64,000 nt of DNA. Origin: Falciphora oryzae (lineage: Eukaryota > Ascomycota > Sordariomycetes > Magnaporthales > Magnaporthaceae). The number at the start of each line of letters is the position of its first letter. Within the stretch, counting starts at the first letter, position 1. The DNA lies in NCBI GenBank assembly GCA_000733355.1, contig JNVV01000003.1, positions 1,685,780-1,749,779 of the forward strand. The letters run 5' to 3'. Below the pieces are notes generated by a model. The model had not been told where the DNA came from and made no database searches. It worked only from the letters and a program-made list of their open reading frames with translations. Positions 23,442 to 35,440 of the stretch are shown piece after piece. Both the position numbers and the translations under genes were made by a program.

Positions 23442-25857
23442 ATGGCCAAATCCAGCATGCTGGTAGGCAACTCCGTCCACCTCCAAGTGAACGAGGAGCT
23501 CCATAAGCTAGGTGTGCCTAGTAGCGTGCAGTTAACGAGGGTCGCCGCCGTTGGCGATCAGTCTGGGAAGTCTTCCCTCCTCGAAAGCCTCACCGGATTC
23601 TCCTTTCCCCGGGACGTGGGGCTGTGTACCCGGTATATCACCGAGATCACTTGCCGTAAGGAGGCTGCCACGCAGACCACTGTATCCATCCGAGCTGGCC
23701 CTGACGCCTCTGCCGCTCAGGTGGCTAAGCTTTCCGAGTTCAAGAGAGACTTGAGTGGCGTCGATCCCAAGGGCACCGAGTTCCGAGATGTCTTCAGGGA
23801 GGCGGCTGTGGCCATGGGCATCCGCTCCGGTGACCGGCCGGACATGAGCCTGCCATCTTTCAGCCAAGATATTCTGAGGATCGAGGTTCGCGGTCCCAAT
23901 GAGGACAGCTTTACCATCTTCGATCTTCCTGGTGAATCTGCCCCGATTTTTCGTTTTCCGCTGTTTCAAGTTTGGGCGACCCAAGCCTACTGGTCTGACT
24001 CCGGTTCTTTCTCACTCCAGGAATCTTCGAGACTGAGACCCCGGGGGTGACCGAAAAGAGCGACATCCAGCTCGTCAAATCCATGGTCCGCAAGCACATC
24101 TCCGAGACCCGGACCATCATTCTCGCGGTCATGGCGTGTACCTCGGACGTGGCTACCCAGGGCATCCTGACGTTCGCGCAGGAAGCCGACCCGGACGGAA
24201 AGCGGACGCTCGGCGTGCTCATCAAGCCCGACCTGCTGCAGGAGAAAGCCACCAAGAACGAGATCATCAAGCTGGTCCGCGGCTACAGGAAGGACCTCGA
24301 GCTCGGCTACTACGTCGTCGTCAACCGCGGCGCGGACGACGAGGCGTCGAGCGCCGAGGAGCGCGACGCCAAGGAGCGTCGCGAGCTCTGCAGGCCGCCG
24401 TGGTGCGAGCTGGCCCTATCACGGCTCGGCATCGGCGCCCTTCGCGACCGCCTGTCGGATCTGCTGCTCGAGCGCACCAAGGCCGAGCTTCCTGCCATCC
24501 GCAGGGAGATTGTTGACCGCTTGAGGGAGAAGAAGGCTGAGCTCAACCGCATGGGCGCGCCGAGGAGCGACGCAAATGCGCAGCGGGCTTACCTGGGCCA
24601 GATGGCGACGCGCTTTTCCGAGATCAGACTCTGCGCGCTGAACGCGTGGTACACGTCCAACAAAGTGTTTGACCAGCGGGACGACCTCAAGATCGTCACG
24701 CGCATCCGGAACATGAGCGAGAACTTCACGGCGACCATGTTCTCAGAGGGCCACACCTACCACTTCCAGGATATCCCTGGCATTGAGTGTGACTACGGCT
24801 ATGGCGTCGAGTCTAATGGTGTCGAAGACCAGGCAGAACCAGAGCTCGAGTCGGACTGGAGTTCTCTGGACGTGCTATCTTCGGAGGACTATCCGGAGCT
24901 GGACGACATCATCAACGGAACCTCCACGGCCGAGCCCAGGTTCTCGGAAGCGGAAGACTTGACTGCGGTCATCGGCCGTCTCTATACCTCCACGCGCGGA
25001 CTAGAGCTCGGCACTGTATGTATAGCCTTATACCCTTCACTCCCGGCCATTTCGCGTGCAGCTATTCTAACATCTCTTGTTCCCAATAGTTCGACGCTTC
25101 GATTATCTCCATGGCCTTCAAAGAGCAATCTCAAAATTGGGAGTGCATCACCATCGCGCATATAAATAATATCATCCTTGTTGTCCACAACTTCATCTCT
25201 CAGCTGTTGAAGGCAGTCTGTCCGGATGCCCGCGTCCAAGGGCATATCTGGAATGTCTTGTCCGAGGAGTTGTTGGACAGGTACCGGGCCGCGCTACAAC
25301 ATACGCACTTCCTGCTCTGCACCACACGTCAGGGCAGCCCTCTCAGCCTGACTCCAGACTACGACCGAACCGTGTCGCGAATCCAAGCTGCCCGCCATGC
25401 CCGCTATGCTGGAGACACGGCCGCCAAAGCTACACATGCCTTTATGACGGAACTGCGGGGACCCAGCACCAATCACACTGGCAGCTGGGCCGTAGATGGG
25501 TGCGAGATTAAAAAGAAGATCTCAAACAAGTTCCTGACTCTTCTCAGCTCGCAGCACGAGGGGGCTGGAACTGCAAACAGGATGTGCGACTCGATCCATG
25601 ACATCCTCTACGGCTACTATCTTGTCACTCGATCCCGCTTCGTCGACAACGTCTACCAGCAAGTCGTAGATCACTTCCTTCTTAACGGCGACAAAAGCCC
25701 CTTGCGAGTCTTCGGTCCGGACCGTGTCCTGCGCTTCACCGGGGATGAGCTTCAGAAAATCGCTGGCGAGGAGCCCCGGGCTACTCGCCGACGGGAGGTT
25801 CTGCAGCGCGAAATCTCGAACCTGGAGGCAGGCAAGGAGGCCTTGGCGCGGGTCTGA
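23442..25857 (+). CDS. Dynamin-like large GTPase (fungal Mx/dynamin-related)
   Basis: Exons 23442-23931, 24021-25015 and 25090-25857; 750 residues. Dynamin-type G domain: G1 GDQSGKSS at residues 38-45, switch-I Thr in the FPRDVGLCTRY block, G3 DLPG at the first exon junction (GAT CTT CCT G|GA, then IFETETPG) and G4 IKPD near 225. The middle/stalk region is helical and the C-terminal 150 residues (HDILYGYYLVTRSRFVDNVYQQVVDHFLL) match a GTPase effector domain. There is no PH or Pro-rich domain, as in Mx-like and many fungal dynamin-related proteins. Introns are 89 and 74 bp with CTGAC/CTAAC branches. Such proteins remodel membranes by oligomerisation; the specific role is unknown. The ATG follows an in-frame TAG directly, which fixes the 5' limit unless an upstream exon exists. 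Confidence 0.88.
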
Positions 25858-26232
25858 GCAACACGGCCAGCCATTGGGATAGCCAGGAGAAGAGTGCTGA
25901 TGTAATCAACATGGTGGGATTTGGTGAAGGGTCGGAATGGACGGAAGGACAAGCCCTAAGCCCTCATGGTTGACCTTAAAAAAACTAGCTAGGTAGCAAT
26001 CAGCATGCAATGGCGGGAAAGATTAAAATGGATTCGACTTGCTAAGATGCATGAGGGTGTTCAGTTTCCAGAAAATAATACATGTGCTGCTGATGATTGT
26101 AGTACAGAAAAAAAGACAACGAAAACCTTCAGGGAGCCGAAGGTAGGCAGGCAAAGATGTCCCAATAACTCGCGACTCTTGTTTTTCCAAGAGCTGCAAC
26201 AAGCGAAAGCTTCCCCCTTGGCCAGGGGCTGG
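25858..26232. other. Tail-to-tail spacer
   Basis: 375 bp between the converging GTPase and LAM-type genes; 3' UTRs only, no ORF of interest. Confidence 0.5.
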
Positions 26233-29200
26233 CTATTGCTTTTGGCCTCCGGCACCACCGTTCCGTTTCTCCATGGTGGCCTTGAGCGCCTTGAGCTTCT
26301 CCTCCGTCACCTTGATAGCCTCCCTGATCTCGCGGTCGTCTGACCTGGCCGCGCGAAGTTTCTCCTCCACGCTTCGAGATGATTCTGCGGGGGCCGACGC
26401 CGACCTCTTCTGTGGCGGCGGCGCGCTGCGCGCCATGCCGCCTTCACCGCTCAGCCGCTCCATGCCCACCCGCTCCTCGAGCCACTCCCACAGCTCGCTC
26501 TCCTCGCGACGCCACATCTCCTCGTACGCCGCGACACGGTCTGGGTAGCCAAGGTAGCCTAGGTCGGCACCGTAGTGTCGCGACGATGGCCCTCTACTGC
26601 CATTGAACCCACCAAACCAAGTAACCACCAGCAGCCCGACAAGGAGACCGTACACGACATTGCCAGTCATAAGTGGCCTCACTATATCCACCACTGGGCC
26701 TACGATGCCATGTATCGGCTCCAGCATACCCCAGTCCTGCTTCTTGGCGGCCGCCTTCGACGACCTGCCCTCCACATCGCTGGCAGGATTGGACGTGGCA
26801 ACTGCCTTGCCCTTGCGGCCTTTCTTCTTACCCTTGCCGGCGGCACCGTTGGCGCCGGTACCTGCACGCGACCGGGACGACGATGCGGCTTTCAGACCGG
26901 CGAAGAGGTCCTTGCAATATTGCGTTTGGCCATCGATGACTCCCTTCTCGATGGGGCCTAAGAACATCATGTTTGTTAGCAAAGCGACCAGAAACCAAGA
27001 ACAAACTGAGGCTAAGTGTTCGCAGAACAGGCCCACCTTTGAGCCAACTCTTGCCGGTCCACTCCGTAGTGCAGTTTACCTGCACACGGGTCGTATTGTT
27101 CTCGCCCCACGAGAGACAGTACTTGGTTTTGACGTTGAAGACGTTGCCGCTGGGCACGTCTGGTGTTTGGGTGGTGCAGGTGATGTTGACGGCCTTTTCC
27201 AGGTCGATAGCGTCTACATGTTCAGACACGATGCACTTGGTCTGCTTTGGTCCCAGTGACGCATACAGCGGCTTGATGTACGAGTACGTCCGCGTGGTGT
27301 TGTCAGCCCCGAGACCCTTCTGGTCCTCCATCTGCAGATCAAAACACTTCTGGTCGCCCGTAAGCCACTTGGTCATCCACGTGACCGATGCAGGGCCAAA
27401 GGTCATGTTGAAGACCTTACCCAGCGGCGCAGGGACGATGTCGTCCGCGAGGAACTTGTCGAAGTGCGTGTCGGCATCGCCACAGTCGGTGGGGGCATGT
27501 GTAGCCGGCCCGGGGAAGTCATCGCTGCCTGCGCCGCCTCCACCAGCAGCCGAAGCTTCTTTAGGCTTCTCCGCCGACAGGCCGTTACTGTTAACAGCGC
27601 CCGACGGCCGGCGGCTGAGAGCCTTATCCGCCTCGGTTTCTGCTGCGCGAGATTCGGGAAGCAGGGCCGTGTCTGGACCATCGGCCTCCTCCTCTTCGTC
27701 TTCGTCGTAGACATCGTCCTCATCGTCCTCCGATTCGTCTTCTGACCCGGAAAGGCTCTGGCTTGCGATAGAGCCTGCGCCGCCAGGTTCCTCCCCTGCT
27801 GCGATTTTCTCCGTCTTGTCGCCACCCATCTCATCAATGTTCACTCCATTCAGCGAACTCTGCAACGAAGGGTGGCCCAACTTCCAAATTTTGACGATGA
27901 GGTCGTAGGTCGAGTCGCGACTTGTGAAACTCGCAAAGACGTGTTTGGCATGTAGCGTTGAAATCATGAGCCCGTTCTTGAAAACCAAGGCAGTGCTCCT
28001 CTTTTCAACGGCCACGATCTCGTCGAAACTCATCACAAGCGTCGTGGTCCAGCCAAAGATGTTGCTGCTAAAGCACAGATGACCTTCCGAGACATACAGC
28101 CTTCCGTGGGCGAGAATCTCCCGCTGTAGAGCACAGCTGTAGTCTTCGATGAGGTAGTCGTCATCTGGGACGGTCTTGAAAAGCGCGTGGAAATCTCGAT
28201 TCCGCTTCTTACTTGCAACCGCAAACCCGGTTAGCTTTGTTGTGCTTTGCATGGCGCTGGGGTGAGCCACCGAAGCGTTCGCAGCAGCGATAGCCGCGGC
28301 GATGGTGGCACTGGTCCCTGAGGTGCCACCAGTCGCTGCCGAGCTGCCACGTTTCCGGTGATTCTTCCCGGCACCGCTCCGGACACTGCCACTGCGATGG
28401 ATGCCCGAGTCGTCATATACACTCCCCGCGGGCGTCGTGCGCTCGGCACTGCTGACAAGGTCATACTGGGACCGGTTTGGCGCAGACTGTTGGGATTCAT
28501 CTGGAAGGTACTCGGTACTGACACCAACCGACTGGGGTTGGGACTCGGCGGGGGCGGACTCGGACCGTCCTCGCGAGTCTGCCGAGTTCGGGAACCTGGC
28601 GGCTAGTGGCGTGTTGTTGTTACTAGAGGGTTCGGCTATGCCGAGCTGGCTGAGGCTGAGGTCACCCTTGCCAAGGGTCCTCACCGCGGGCTCCTTGTTA
28701 TCCATGCCCTGGTCGGAAGAGCCAGGGAAGGGCTCTACTTCAACTCTGGAGCTGCTGCTAGTGCCACTCTGTGCGCCCTCCGATAGGCCTCGAGCTCGAG
28801 CGCCGTTATTCGCCGGGGCAAGATTGGTGTTCGTGATGCTGTTGCTCAGAGTGTTGGCCGCGTTCTGAGCGGCAGAGAACATAGACGAGAAGAATGAGGC
28901 TGCAGATGCTGTGTTGGGGCCGCTCTCTGGCGTTGGGCTGAGGGGAGCTAGAGTTATATTGGAAAGCTTGCTTGGTCCAGCGCTACCTGATCCTGACCTT
29001 ATGCGTCTCTGCGGGATCATATTCCCAAAGACAGGCGGGGGGTCTTTCGGTTTTGCGGGCAACGCATTACCCGGGGCGTCCGCACCCACACTTGCCGGCC
29101 TCGAGCCGAGGCTGTTCACCGGGTTGTTGTGGTCGGTCGGCGTGGGCGGGGTGTTGACAATGACAGGTGCGTTCTTCTCGTTGCTCGGTGGTGTCTCTGG

Positions 29201-30753
29201 CCGTCTGGCCGTGTCTATCTTCTGGCCCCTAGAGAGTCGCCTGAACCGCTCGGCCGAGGTGCTCTGGGCGCTCTGAGCGCTTTGGGGAGTGTCTGCCGGC
29301 CCGTCTGCCGGCTCGGCCGCACTTGGCCTAGGAGGCTCGGGATGTGTAGGAGCGGCGGAGGAGCCGGGTCTTCGCTCCGGGCTTGGGCTCCCCGTGCCAC
29401 TCGAGGCCCCTCTGGCCCGGAACACCTCCCGAAAGCGGCCGGCGGGCGAGGCGGAGCGTCTGTGTTCGTTCTTGGCTTGCGGAATGGCGAGACCAGTTTT
29501 GCTGCGGCTCAAGGACGAGGAGGCGGAGTCTATGGAATCCGTTCTGGAGGCGGGGATGGTCGCAGATCGAGACAGGAGGTCCGTCTGCGACTGGCTGGGG
29601 CTGGGGCTGCTCTTGAGGTGTTCCTCCTGCACGATGGGCGAGGAGGTCGTTAGGTATCCGATCTGGGAGGGGTGCGTCGAGACAGCACCAGGGCGGGCTG
29701 AGCTGCTGCAGGATGAGGGTTGTTAGAAGAGAAGGGGGAGGCAGCAGCAATCGATAGCTCGGATGGCGGGTGTATCTGAGTGAGATCGCCAGGAGCGGAC
29801 GGATCCTAGGCGAGGTTGCAGTGCGGGTCTCGCGTAGTAATAAGGGCTAGGGGGCCGAGGAAGGATGCTTGTTTCACGGCGGGTCCGAAAGAACTCCTTT
29901 CGACTCTCATGGGGCGAACATAAAGGGAGATGCAGCACGCCGCGACAGCATCAATTTACGGGGACTTTGTGCGCGCGTGGGAGAGCAGCAGGAGAGGAAG
30001 CAGCCGAGTCGGCTGGGGTGGTGGCACAAGAGGCCGGTGTGCTGTGCTCGCTTCAGTGGGATTTGACTTCACACCAGACTGACACTGAGCGACAGCAGCT
30101 CGGCATCAGCCCGTACCCTGCAGCCCACGCTTGCTGACGGGCCAGTGGGGTTTCCAGCCAACCAAAGTCCGGCGTGGCAAGGGGCGAAGCTCTGACGGCA
30201 CCACACATATTAGGGGGCGCAGATAGACCACGCCGGCACGCCAGAGGCGGTATGGTCTGTCTGCTGTCTGTCTGGGGCGCGAAATTGCCAACGTGCAGCA
30301 GCCGAAGCGTGTGCTGACGGGCGGGCCAGGCAATGCACGGAAAAATAGAAAACAGAAATACATAACAGAATAGGATATAATGCCAAGCAAGAGGGGAAGG
30401 GGAGTGACAGGATGACGACGGAACGTATCCGGTCGCGAGTTGCAGGCATGCCGGGTGGCGCCGACGACGGAGAGAATATTGTGCGCGAAATAGAGGCGGA
30501 CTTACGATTCCCGGTCTGAATCGATTATGGGTGCCGGTTGACTGGCCATCATCGCATCCGTCTCCTCAGCAATGGAGAAGGATCTGGTGCTGGCGGCATC
30601 GCTGTCGAGCGTGTGGCGGCTGCTGGCTGGGCTTCGCCCACGTGGTCCCTGCTCGTCGCTGCTGGCGTCGCTGTGCTGCTGGTGCTTCTTGCGCCTGCGT
30701 TTGGCTGTGATTGACTTGGGGAGCAGCTTTCCCAAGCCGCCGTTGGAGTCCAT
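26233..30753 (-). CDS. LAM-family GRAM/VASt sterol-transfer protein
   Basis: Membrane-contact-site protein of the Lam/Ysp (Aster/GRAMD1-like) family that moves sterol between plasma membrane and ER. Exons, 5' to 3': 30753-30506, 29702-27037, 26957-26233; 1,212 residues. The N-terminal exon (MDSNGGLGKLLPKS, basic) joins across an unusually long 803-bp intron (donor GTAAGT, branch CTAAC, NAGNAG acceptor) to THPSQIGYLTTSSPIV, the expected continuation. A long disordered Ser/Pro-rich region follows, then the GRAM domain (about residues 580-690, RDFHALFK...LVMSFDEIVAVEK), an acidic linker, the VASt sterol-binding domain (about 815-975, FLADDIV...WTGKSWLKGPIEKG) and one C-terminal TM helix near 1,068-1,086 (VVYGLLVGLLVVTWF). 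The family usually has one ER anchor, as here. A short coiled coil ends the protein. Confidence 0.9.
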
Positions 30754-32064
30754 TCTCTGCTCGCCCGCCCGTCCCGACGGTTACGAAAGCACGCGGATCG
30801 CGCCTCGGCAGCCCAGTGAAGGTGGAGGGGGCTCTGTCTGGTCAATCGGAGCAATTTGGGTTGGCTTAAGGTTCGGCCGATGCGGATGCGATGCGATGAT
30901 TCGGTCAAACACACGTCGACTGGCGCTGGTTAGGCGGTGTCATTCCCTGTTTTGTCTGTCTGTGGCTGCAGCAAGATGCGCCCACGCAGCTGGACTGTTG
31001 CACTGGACGGAATCAAAATCGAGGCCGGCGGTCGGTGATTCCAGCAGGTCGGCAGGGCTGCCCATGGGAATGCACGGATGATCGGCGCGTCCGGGCCTCG
31101 GATGCAAAAGCAAGACTGGCCGTGTCGGGAATTGGAGCGGATGTGGCGACGGTGTTGGAATTGAATGCTAAGAATGATGGACGTTGGCGACAATAAGTTG
31201 ATCACTCCCTGCTTGTCCTTTGCTTTGGGCGCGGCTGTACTTCTTGTTCGGAGTCGAGCCACGGAAAGTCGGCTGCTACGAGCGGGAGAGAGTTTCGTTT
31301 GCTTGATCTGCTTCCTCCTGCTTCAAGGATTATTGACCGGTTGGCCCCCGGAGACCTCGTTCCACGCCGCACCTGCTTTCCGTTTCACGTCGTCTTCATC
31401 ATTCATTCCATTGCCTCTGCCTTACAGTCGACCAATGCAGCAAGCTGTCTATGCCGATTTAGGCTAGACTGCCCCGATCTTCCTGCCACCACCAAGAGAA
31501 ATCGCTCGCCCCAGCCACAGCTCCCGCAGGCTTACTTCCGGGTGGCTGGATCAGCCAGTACTCTCGATTCTGGGACAAGCAGACGAGGTATTGCCCAAAT
31601 CGTGCTATGCTGTTGTTCACCAGGGTCAACTGGATAGACGGCATAAAAAGGACTACTATGGAAACAGAAGGACGAGTGCCTATGTGCCTGTTTCAAGACA
31701 CTTGTTGCGCCTTTTAGCAGCGCCATGCAGTCCACAGCTCGGGTGCATCAATGGTATGACGTCTCGCGCGACGGCAGTTATGAATCTGGAGAGGCTGGGT
31801 CCCTGAACAGGGACAGGACACTGGCGCGACTGGGGACAGCTGGGTGCTTCGGTGATAAGATTGCGGCTACAGGGATCCACATTCACAACAGACAGCAGGT
31901 TGAGCCTCCCCATCGTCGCTGCATTCACCAAGCTGTCCTCGATCCCCAGTCGCCAGACGAATTGGTGGGAGCAACAAAGTCCGAAACGACAAGAACCCAG
32001 CCTACACGGAGCAGGTTGATGGGATCCCAGAGTGCCTGGAAATCCCGGTTTCCTGTCCGACCAA
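30754..32064. other. Divergent intergenic region, 1.3 kb
   Basis: Between the divergent starts of the LAM-type and MIT-domain genes. Short overlapping ORFs show no family features. No repeats noted. Confidence 0.5.
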
Positions 32065-33756
32065 ATGGATTCGTCGCCGCTAGTCAAGGTACTCCTCTTG
32101 TACCTCGATAGTCACTCCTGCCTGCCCCTCTCCCGAGCCGGCCGGCGCATCCACTGACAGGAGCTTTTCTGCCGACAGGCGCACGATCATGCCAGAGCAG
32201 CCGCTCTCGCGCATACTGATTCGACCGTCGCCATCAGCGAACATGCACTCGCGGCTGGCGAGTTCTCCAATGCTGCCAAGTCCACCACTAGCAGGGAGGC
32301 CCTGCGCACCTTGAAACTTCTCGAGGACCACCACAGAAGGCTGTCGGAGCTGCTGAAGCTGCCGCTCGACCGTCGCGCGGCAGGCTTCCCTCCTGAGGGT
32401 GTCTCGCAGGAACACGACGATGCGAGCGAAAAGTCGCCCTTCACATCTACTGTAGTGCCAGATGACACTGGCGAGAAGGCTGGCGCCGATGGCCTGGCTT
32501 CTCCACCGTCATCTCGGGGCTCCGCCGGCGCCGGCGCCGGTGCTGGCGCCTCGTCTCAGCACCGACGATACCCACCGTCTCGTGAGCTATCGTCTTCGAT
32601 TGCCAGCAACCTCGCCTCCGCGCGTGGTATTCGGTCGAAATACCGGGGCCAACCGCTTGCGCCCAGCATATCGAGCGAGTCGGCGCCGGGCAGCGTCGAC
32701 GGGGCCGGGAACAAGGATGGCACGCGTTCGAAGATGCAGAACATGCTCGACCAGAAGGGGAAGCCGAGCTGGGTCCCCCCGGCGCCGACCAACAGCTCGC
32801 GAGTAGAGAAGAGGGGAGTTGAACAAAAGCCAGAGGCTAGTCCCACTAGCCCCTCGAACCCCGGAGACGAGGGCTACTCAAGATTCTATAACACGTTTGG
32901 GAGCCTCATCAACAGGTTGTCCGCCCCGCTCGCGTTCGCAGGTCTTCCGTTGATCGCCGAGGAGTCAGCCCCCGAGACCGCCTCCCCTGCCGAGTCGGCG
33001 CCAGCACCAAGGAAGCAGCAGAGGGCCCCAAAGCCCCCACCATCTGCCTCAGCCGACCCTGATCTGTCTAGGATATACTCTAAAGCAGCACTGCGAGCGC
33101 TTGGTCGCGAGGGTCACGGTGCAAATGACTCCTTCTACTTTGTGCCGGCTACCGGGGGCACGGTTTCGTACGCCAACATCCTCAGCTTTGACCAGAAGGA
33201 GAAGCGCCGCATCGCAGCATCTGTTCATGGCGGCGATGACGGTGAGATCGATGACGTCGACGACGACGATTTTGCAGATGCCAGGGAATTACACGTCTCC
33301 ATGTCGCCCGGTGTCAAGAAGCGTGTGGGGAGGAGCCAGTCGTCCAAGGACCTGCAGAACGCCGTCGAGGAACTCTACCTCGAGAACAAGGGGCTGAAGG
33401 AGATGCTAGACAAGCTCAGCAAGCGGCTACATGCGTTTGAGGCCAATGCGCAGAACTCGCACCTAGCCCTGCAGTCGAGCATGCGGCTCATGCGCCCAGG
33501 TTCGCCGCTTTCGTCCAGCGGCAGCGGTGGGAGGAAGGGCGCAGGCGACGATGCGCTTGTGCGGAAGAGAAACAAAGAGCTGGAGGAGGAGCTTGCCAGG
33601 GTGATGAAGAGCTTGGATGCGCTGGAGCAGGACAATGTCAGGCTCAGGAAAATTAACGGGCAATATCGGGATAGGTGGGAGGAGCTCAAGACCAAGGCGA
33701 AGGCGAAGCGTGCAGGGAAAGGATCAGGCACTGAAGCTGGTGAACCATCGACTTGA
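32065..33756 (+). CDS. MIT-domain coiled-coil protein, Atg38/NRBF2-like
   Basis: Exons 32065-32088 and 32179-33756 (intron 90 bp, GTACTC, branch CTGAC, acceptor GACAG); 533 residues. The first eight codons join to AHDHARAAALAHTD, forming an N-terminal MIT-like three-helix bundle (residues 1-75, with ALRTLKLLEDHHRRLSELLKLP as helix 3). The middle is disordered and Ser/Pro/Ala-rich, with a conserved-looking FYNTFGSLINRLSAPLAFAG block near 280. The C-terminal half carries two coiled coils (LQNAVEELYLENKGLKEML and KRNKELEEELARVMKSL). N-terminal MIT plus C-terminal coiled coil is the layout of Atg38/NRBF2, the linker subunit of autophagy PI3-kinase complex I, but I rely on architecture, not a diagnostic motif. 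Another MIT-containing trafficking protein is possible. Confidence 0.75.
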
Positions 33757-33860
33757 AGTAGACAACAACCAGAAGGGCAAGCCCTGTGCTGCGTACTTTT
33801 TGTATAGACCCTGCGTGACGAGGCCCATCATCTAGCTCCAAACATCCCGTATAACACTAC
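33757..33860. other. Very short tail-to-tail spacer
   Basis: Only 104 bp separate the stops of the MIT-domain gene and the cyclin gene, so their 3' UTRs probably overlap on opposite strands. Confidence 0.6.
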
Positions 33861-34965
33861 CTACTCGCCCATGCTGGCAATCCTTTGGTCCATCAGCCTC
33901 GCCATCTCAGCCTCCTGGTCGATGACCATGTCGTCTGTTCTTCTCCCGTTCCCAACACCGATACCCCTCCTCTCCAGCTCCATCTCCACCGACTTGCGCG
34001 TCAGCAAGCCCCCGGCCAGCGCGGGCACGTCCTCCCTCTGCTTGCGCACCCAGCCCTCGAGGCTGCGGAGCCCGACGACGAGGAAGCCGAGCTCCTCGCG
34101 CTCGACGTCAAAGACCTCCCACCACTCGCACTCGGGCATCTTGGCGCCGACGTCGCGCGCGGCGTTGTACACGGCCGCGACGGCCAGGGCGCCCGGCTGG
34201 TGCGTCAGGTACAGCATCTGCGGCGACAGCAGCGCCGCGTTGAGGTAGGCGACGGCGCGGCGAGAGACCTCCTCCCGCGGCCGCCCGAGGAAGTCGAGCG
34301 CCTGCAGGTACGTGACGGCCAGCGGATGCGGCAGCGACACGTGCGTGTCGAAGGACAGGGTGTAGAGGATGCGCCCCTCAAGCGCGAGCACGCGGCCGTG
34401 GAAGGTGTGGTAGTCGGCCTCGGTCTGGTAGTACTGCGTCGGATCGTTCTCGAGGGGTAGTGGTGGCGCCGCGGCGTCTTTACCGTCTGTGGCGGCGCGT
34501 CGGCGCGCGAGGGGCGAGGCGGGGGAGAGGAGGTAGGCGTAGACGTTTGTCACGTCGCGTGGCGAGCGCGGGAAGGCGCCGCACTTGGCGACTATGTAGA
34601 TGGCGGCGGCAGAGACATCCTGGGGCGGAGGGAAGGGGAGGTGTTAGCAGATCTGACGTCGCGGTCCCATCCGGTCTTCCTGCCCAGGCTTGCATGTCCA
34701 AGCAGAGCTGTATAAAAGCTACAATGTGGACTAGGCTTACGCTAAACTCATGCAGCATCACGGGCTCGACCAGCCAGAACCGCGCTATCAGCACGTTCGC
34801 CTGGGCCGTGGTGGACTGGGGCAGCTGGAGCAGCAGCCCGGCAGCCTGTGTCAGGCATTGCGTCGCGAAGAAGATGGAGTCTAGAAGATCTGTGGGTAGA
34901 GAGCTTAGCGAGCTCCGACGGTAGAGCTGCTCTGCGGTCGCTAATGGGTTGGATAGATGGGCCAT
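33861..34965 (-). CDS. Cyclin (L/K-type transcriptional cyclin)
   Basis: Exons 34965-34741 and 34619-33861; intron 121 bp (GTAAGC, branch CTAAC, acceptor CCCCAG); 327 residues. The first cyclin box contains ATQCLTQAAGLLLQLP, ANVLIARFWL and, across the intron, DVSAAAIYIVAKC, the order seen in cyclin L/K-type proteins that pair with transcription or splicing CDKs. A second box follows (LEGRILYTLSFDTHVSLPHPLAVTYLQAL). There is an Ala/Arg insertion of about 20 residues between the boxes. No destruction box or RS domain is visible. The CDK partner cannot be told from sequence. The gene is head-to-head with the SLIP-GC-like GTPase at 1.35 kb. Confidence 0.82.
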
Positions 34966-35185
34966 GGTTTGATTTGCGCGACTGAATTTGCGATGTTGGG
35001 TTCTTGGGTGCTGCTCCCCTCGTTTTAGGATGGATGTGGAAACTCCGGTGCCCACAAGCCAAGGCTGTTGGAGTCGACCGTGTTAGTTGGAGCCCCAGCA
35101 GCCCATAATTAGCACACCCACTCTTTTATTCCGCTTGGGATACCTTAAGTTGTCCCAGTGGCACAAGAAACCGATGAGGCAAGTA

Positions 35186-35399
35186 AATACAGGAAAAGAT
35201 GTAGGAAAAGATATTGCAGAGGAAAATATATAGGAAATAATACAAGGAAAAAAGCCGGGAAGACTTGGGACACTGGGGGTGCCAATTATGTGTCACTGGG
35301 GCTCATCCACCACAAAAAAGTTGGCACCTCATCCTGCCCGCACCGCCAGAAAAGAGGCACAGACAAGATACAGGAACAGGGAAGGACACAGGAAAAAAC
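35186..35399 (+). repeat. Degenerate relatives of the 12-bp minisatellite
   Basis: Units resembling GATACAGGAAAG recur at 35186-35250 (aatacaggaaaa, gatgtaggaaaa, a longer interrupted unit, tatataggaaat, aatacaaggaaa) and again around 35367-35399 (gatacaggaaca, gacacaggaaaa). Much more diverged than the array at 22265. The first block ends 1,066 bp before the ATG of the second large GTPase. Confidence 0.6.
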
Positions 35400-35440
35400 A
35401 CTGGACAGTGCCCAAAAGAATTGAAGCAATGGGGGTGCCA
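35274..35440. repeat. 11-bp direct repeats with 8-bp inverted repeat
   Basis: TGGGGGTGCCA occurs at 35274-35284 and 35430-35440, and GGTGCCAA at 35278-35285 is answered by TTGGCACC at 35321-35328. This could be a remnant of a small mobile element in the same interval as the degenerate minisatellite; too short to prove. Confidence 0.35.
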
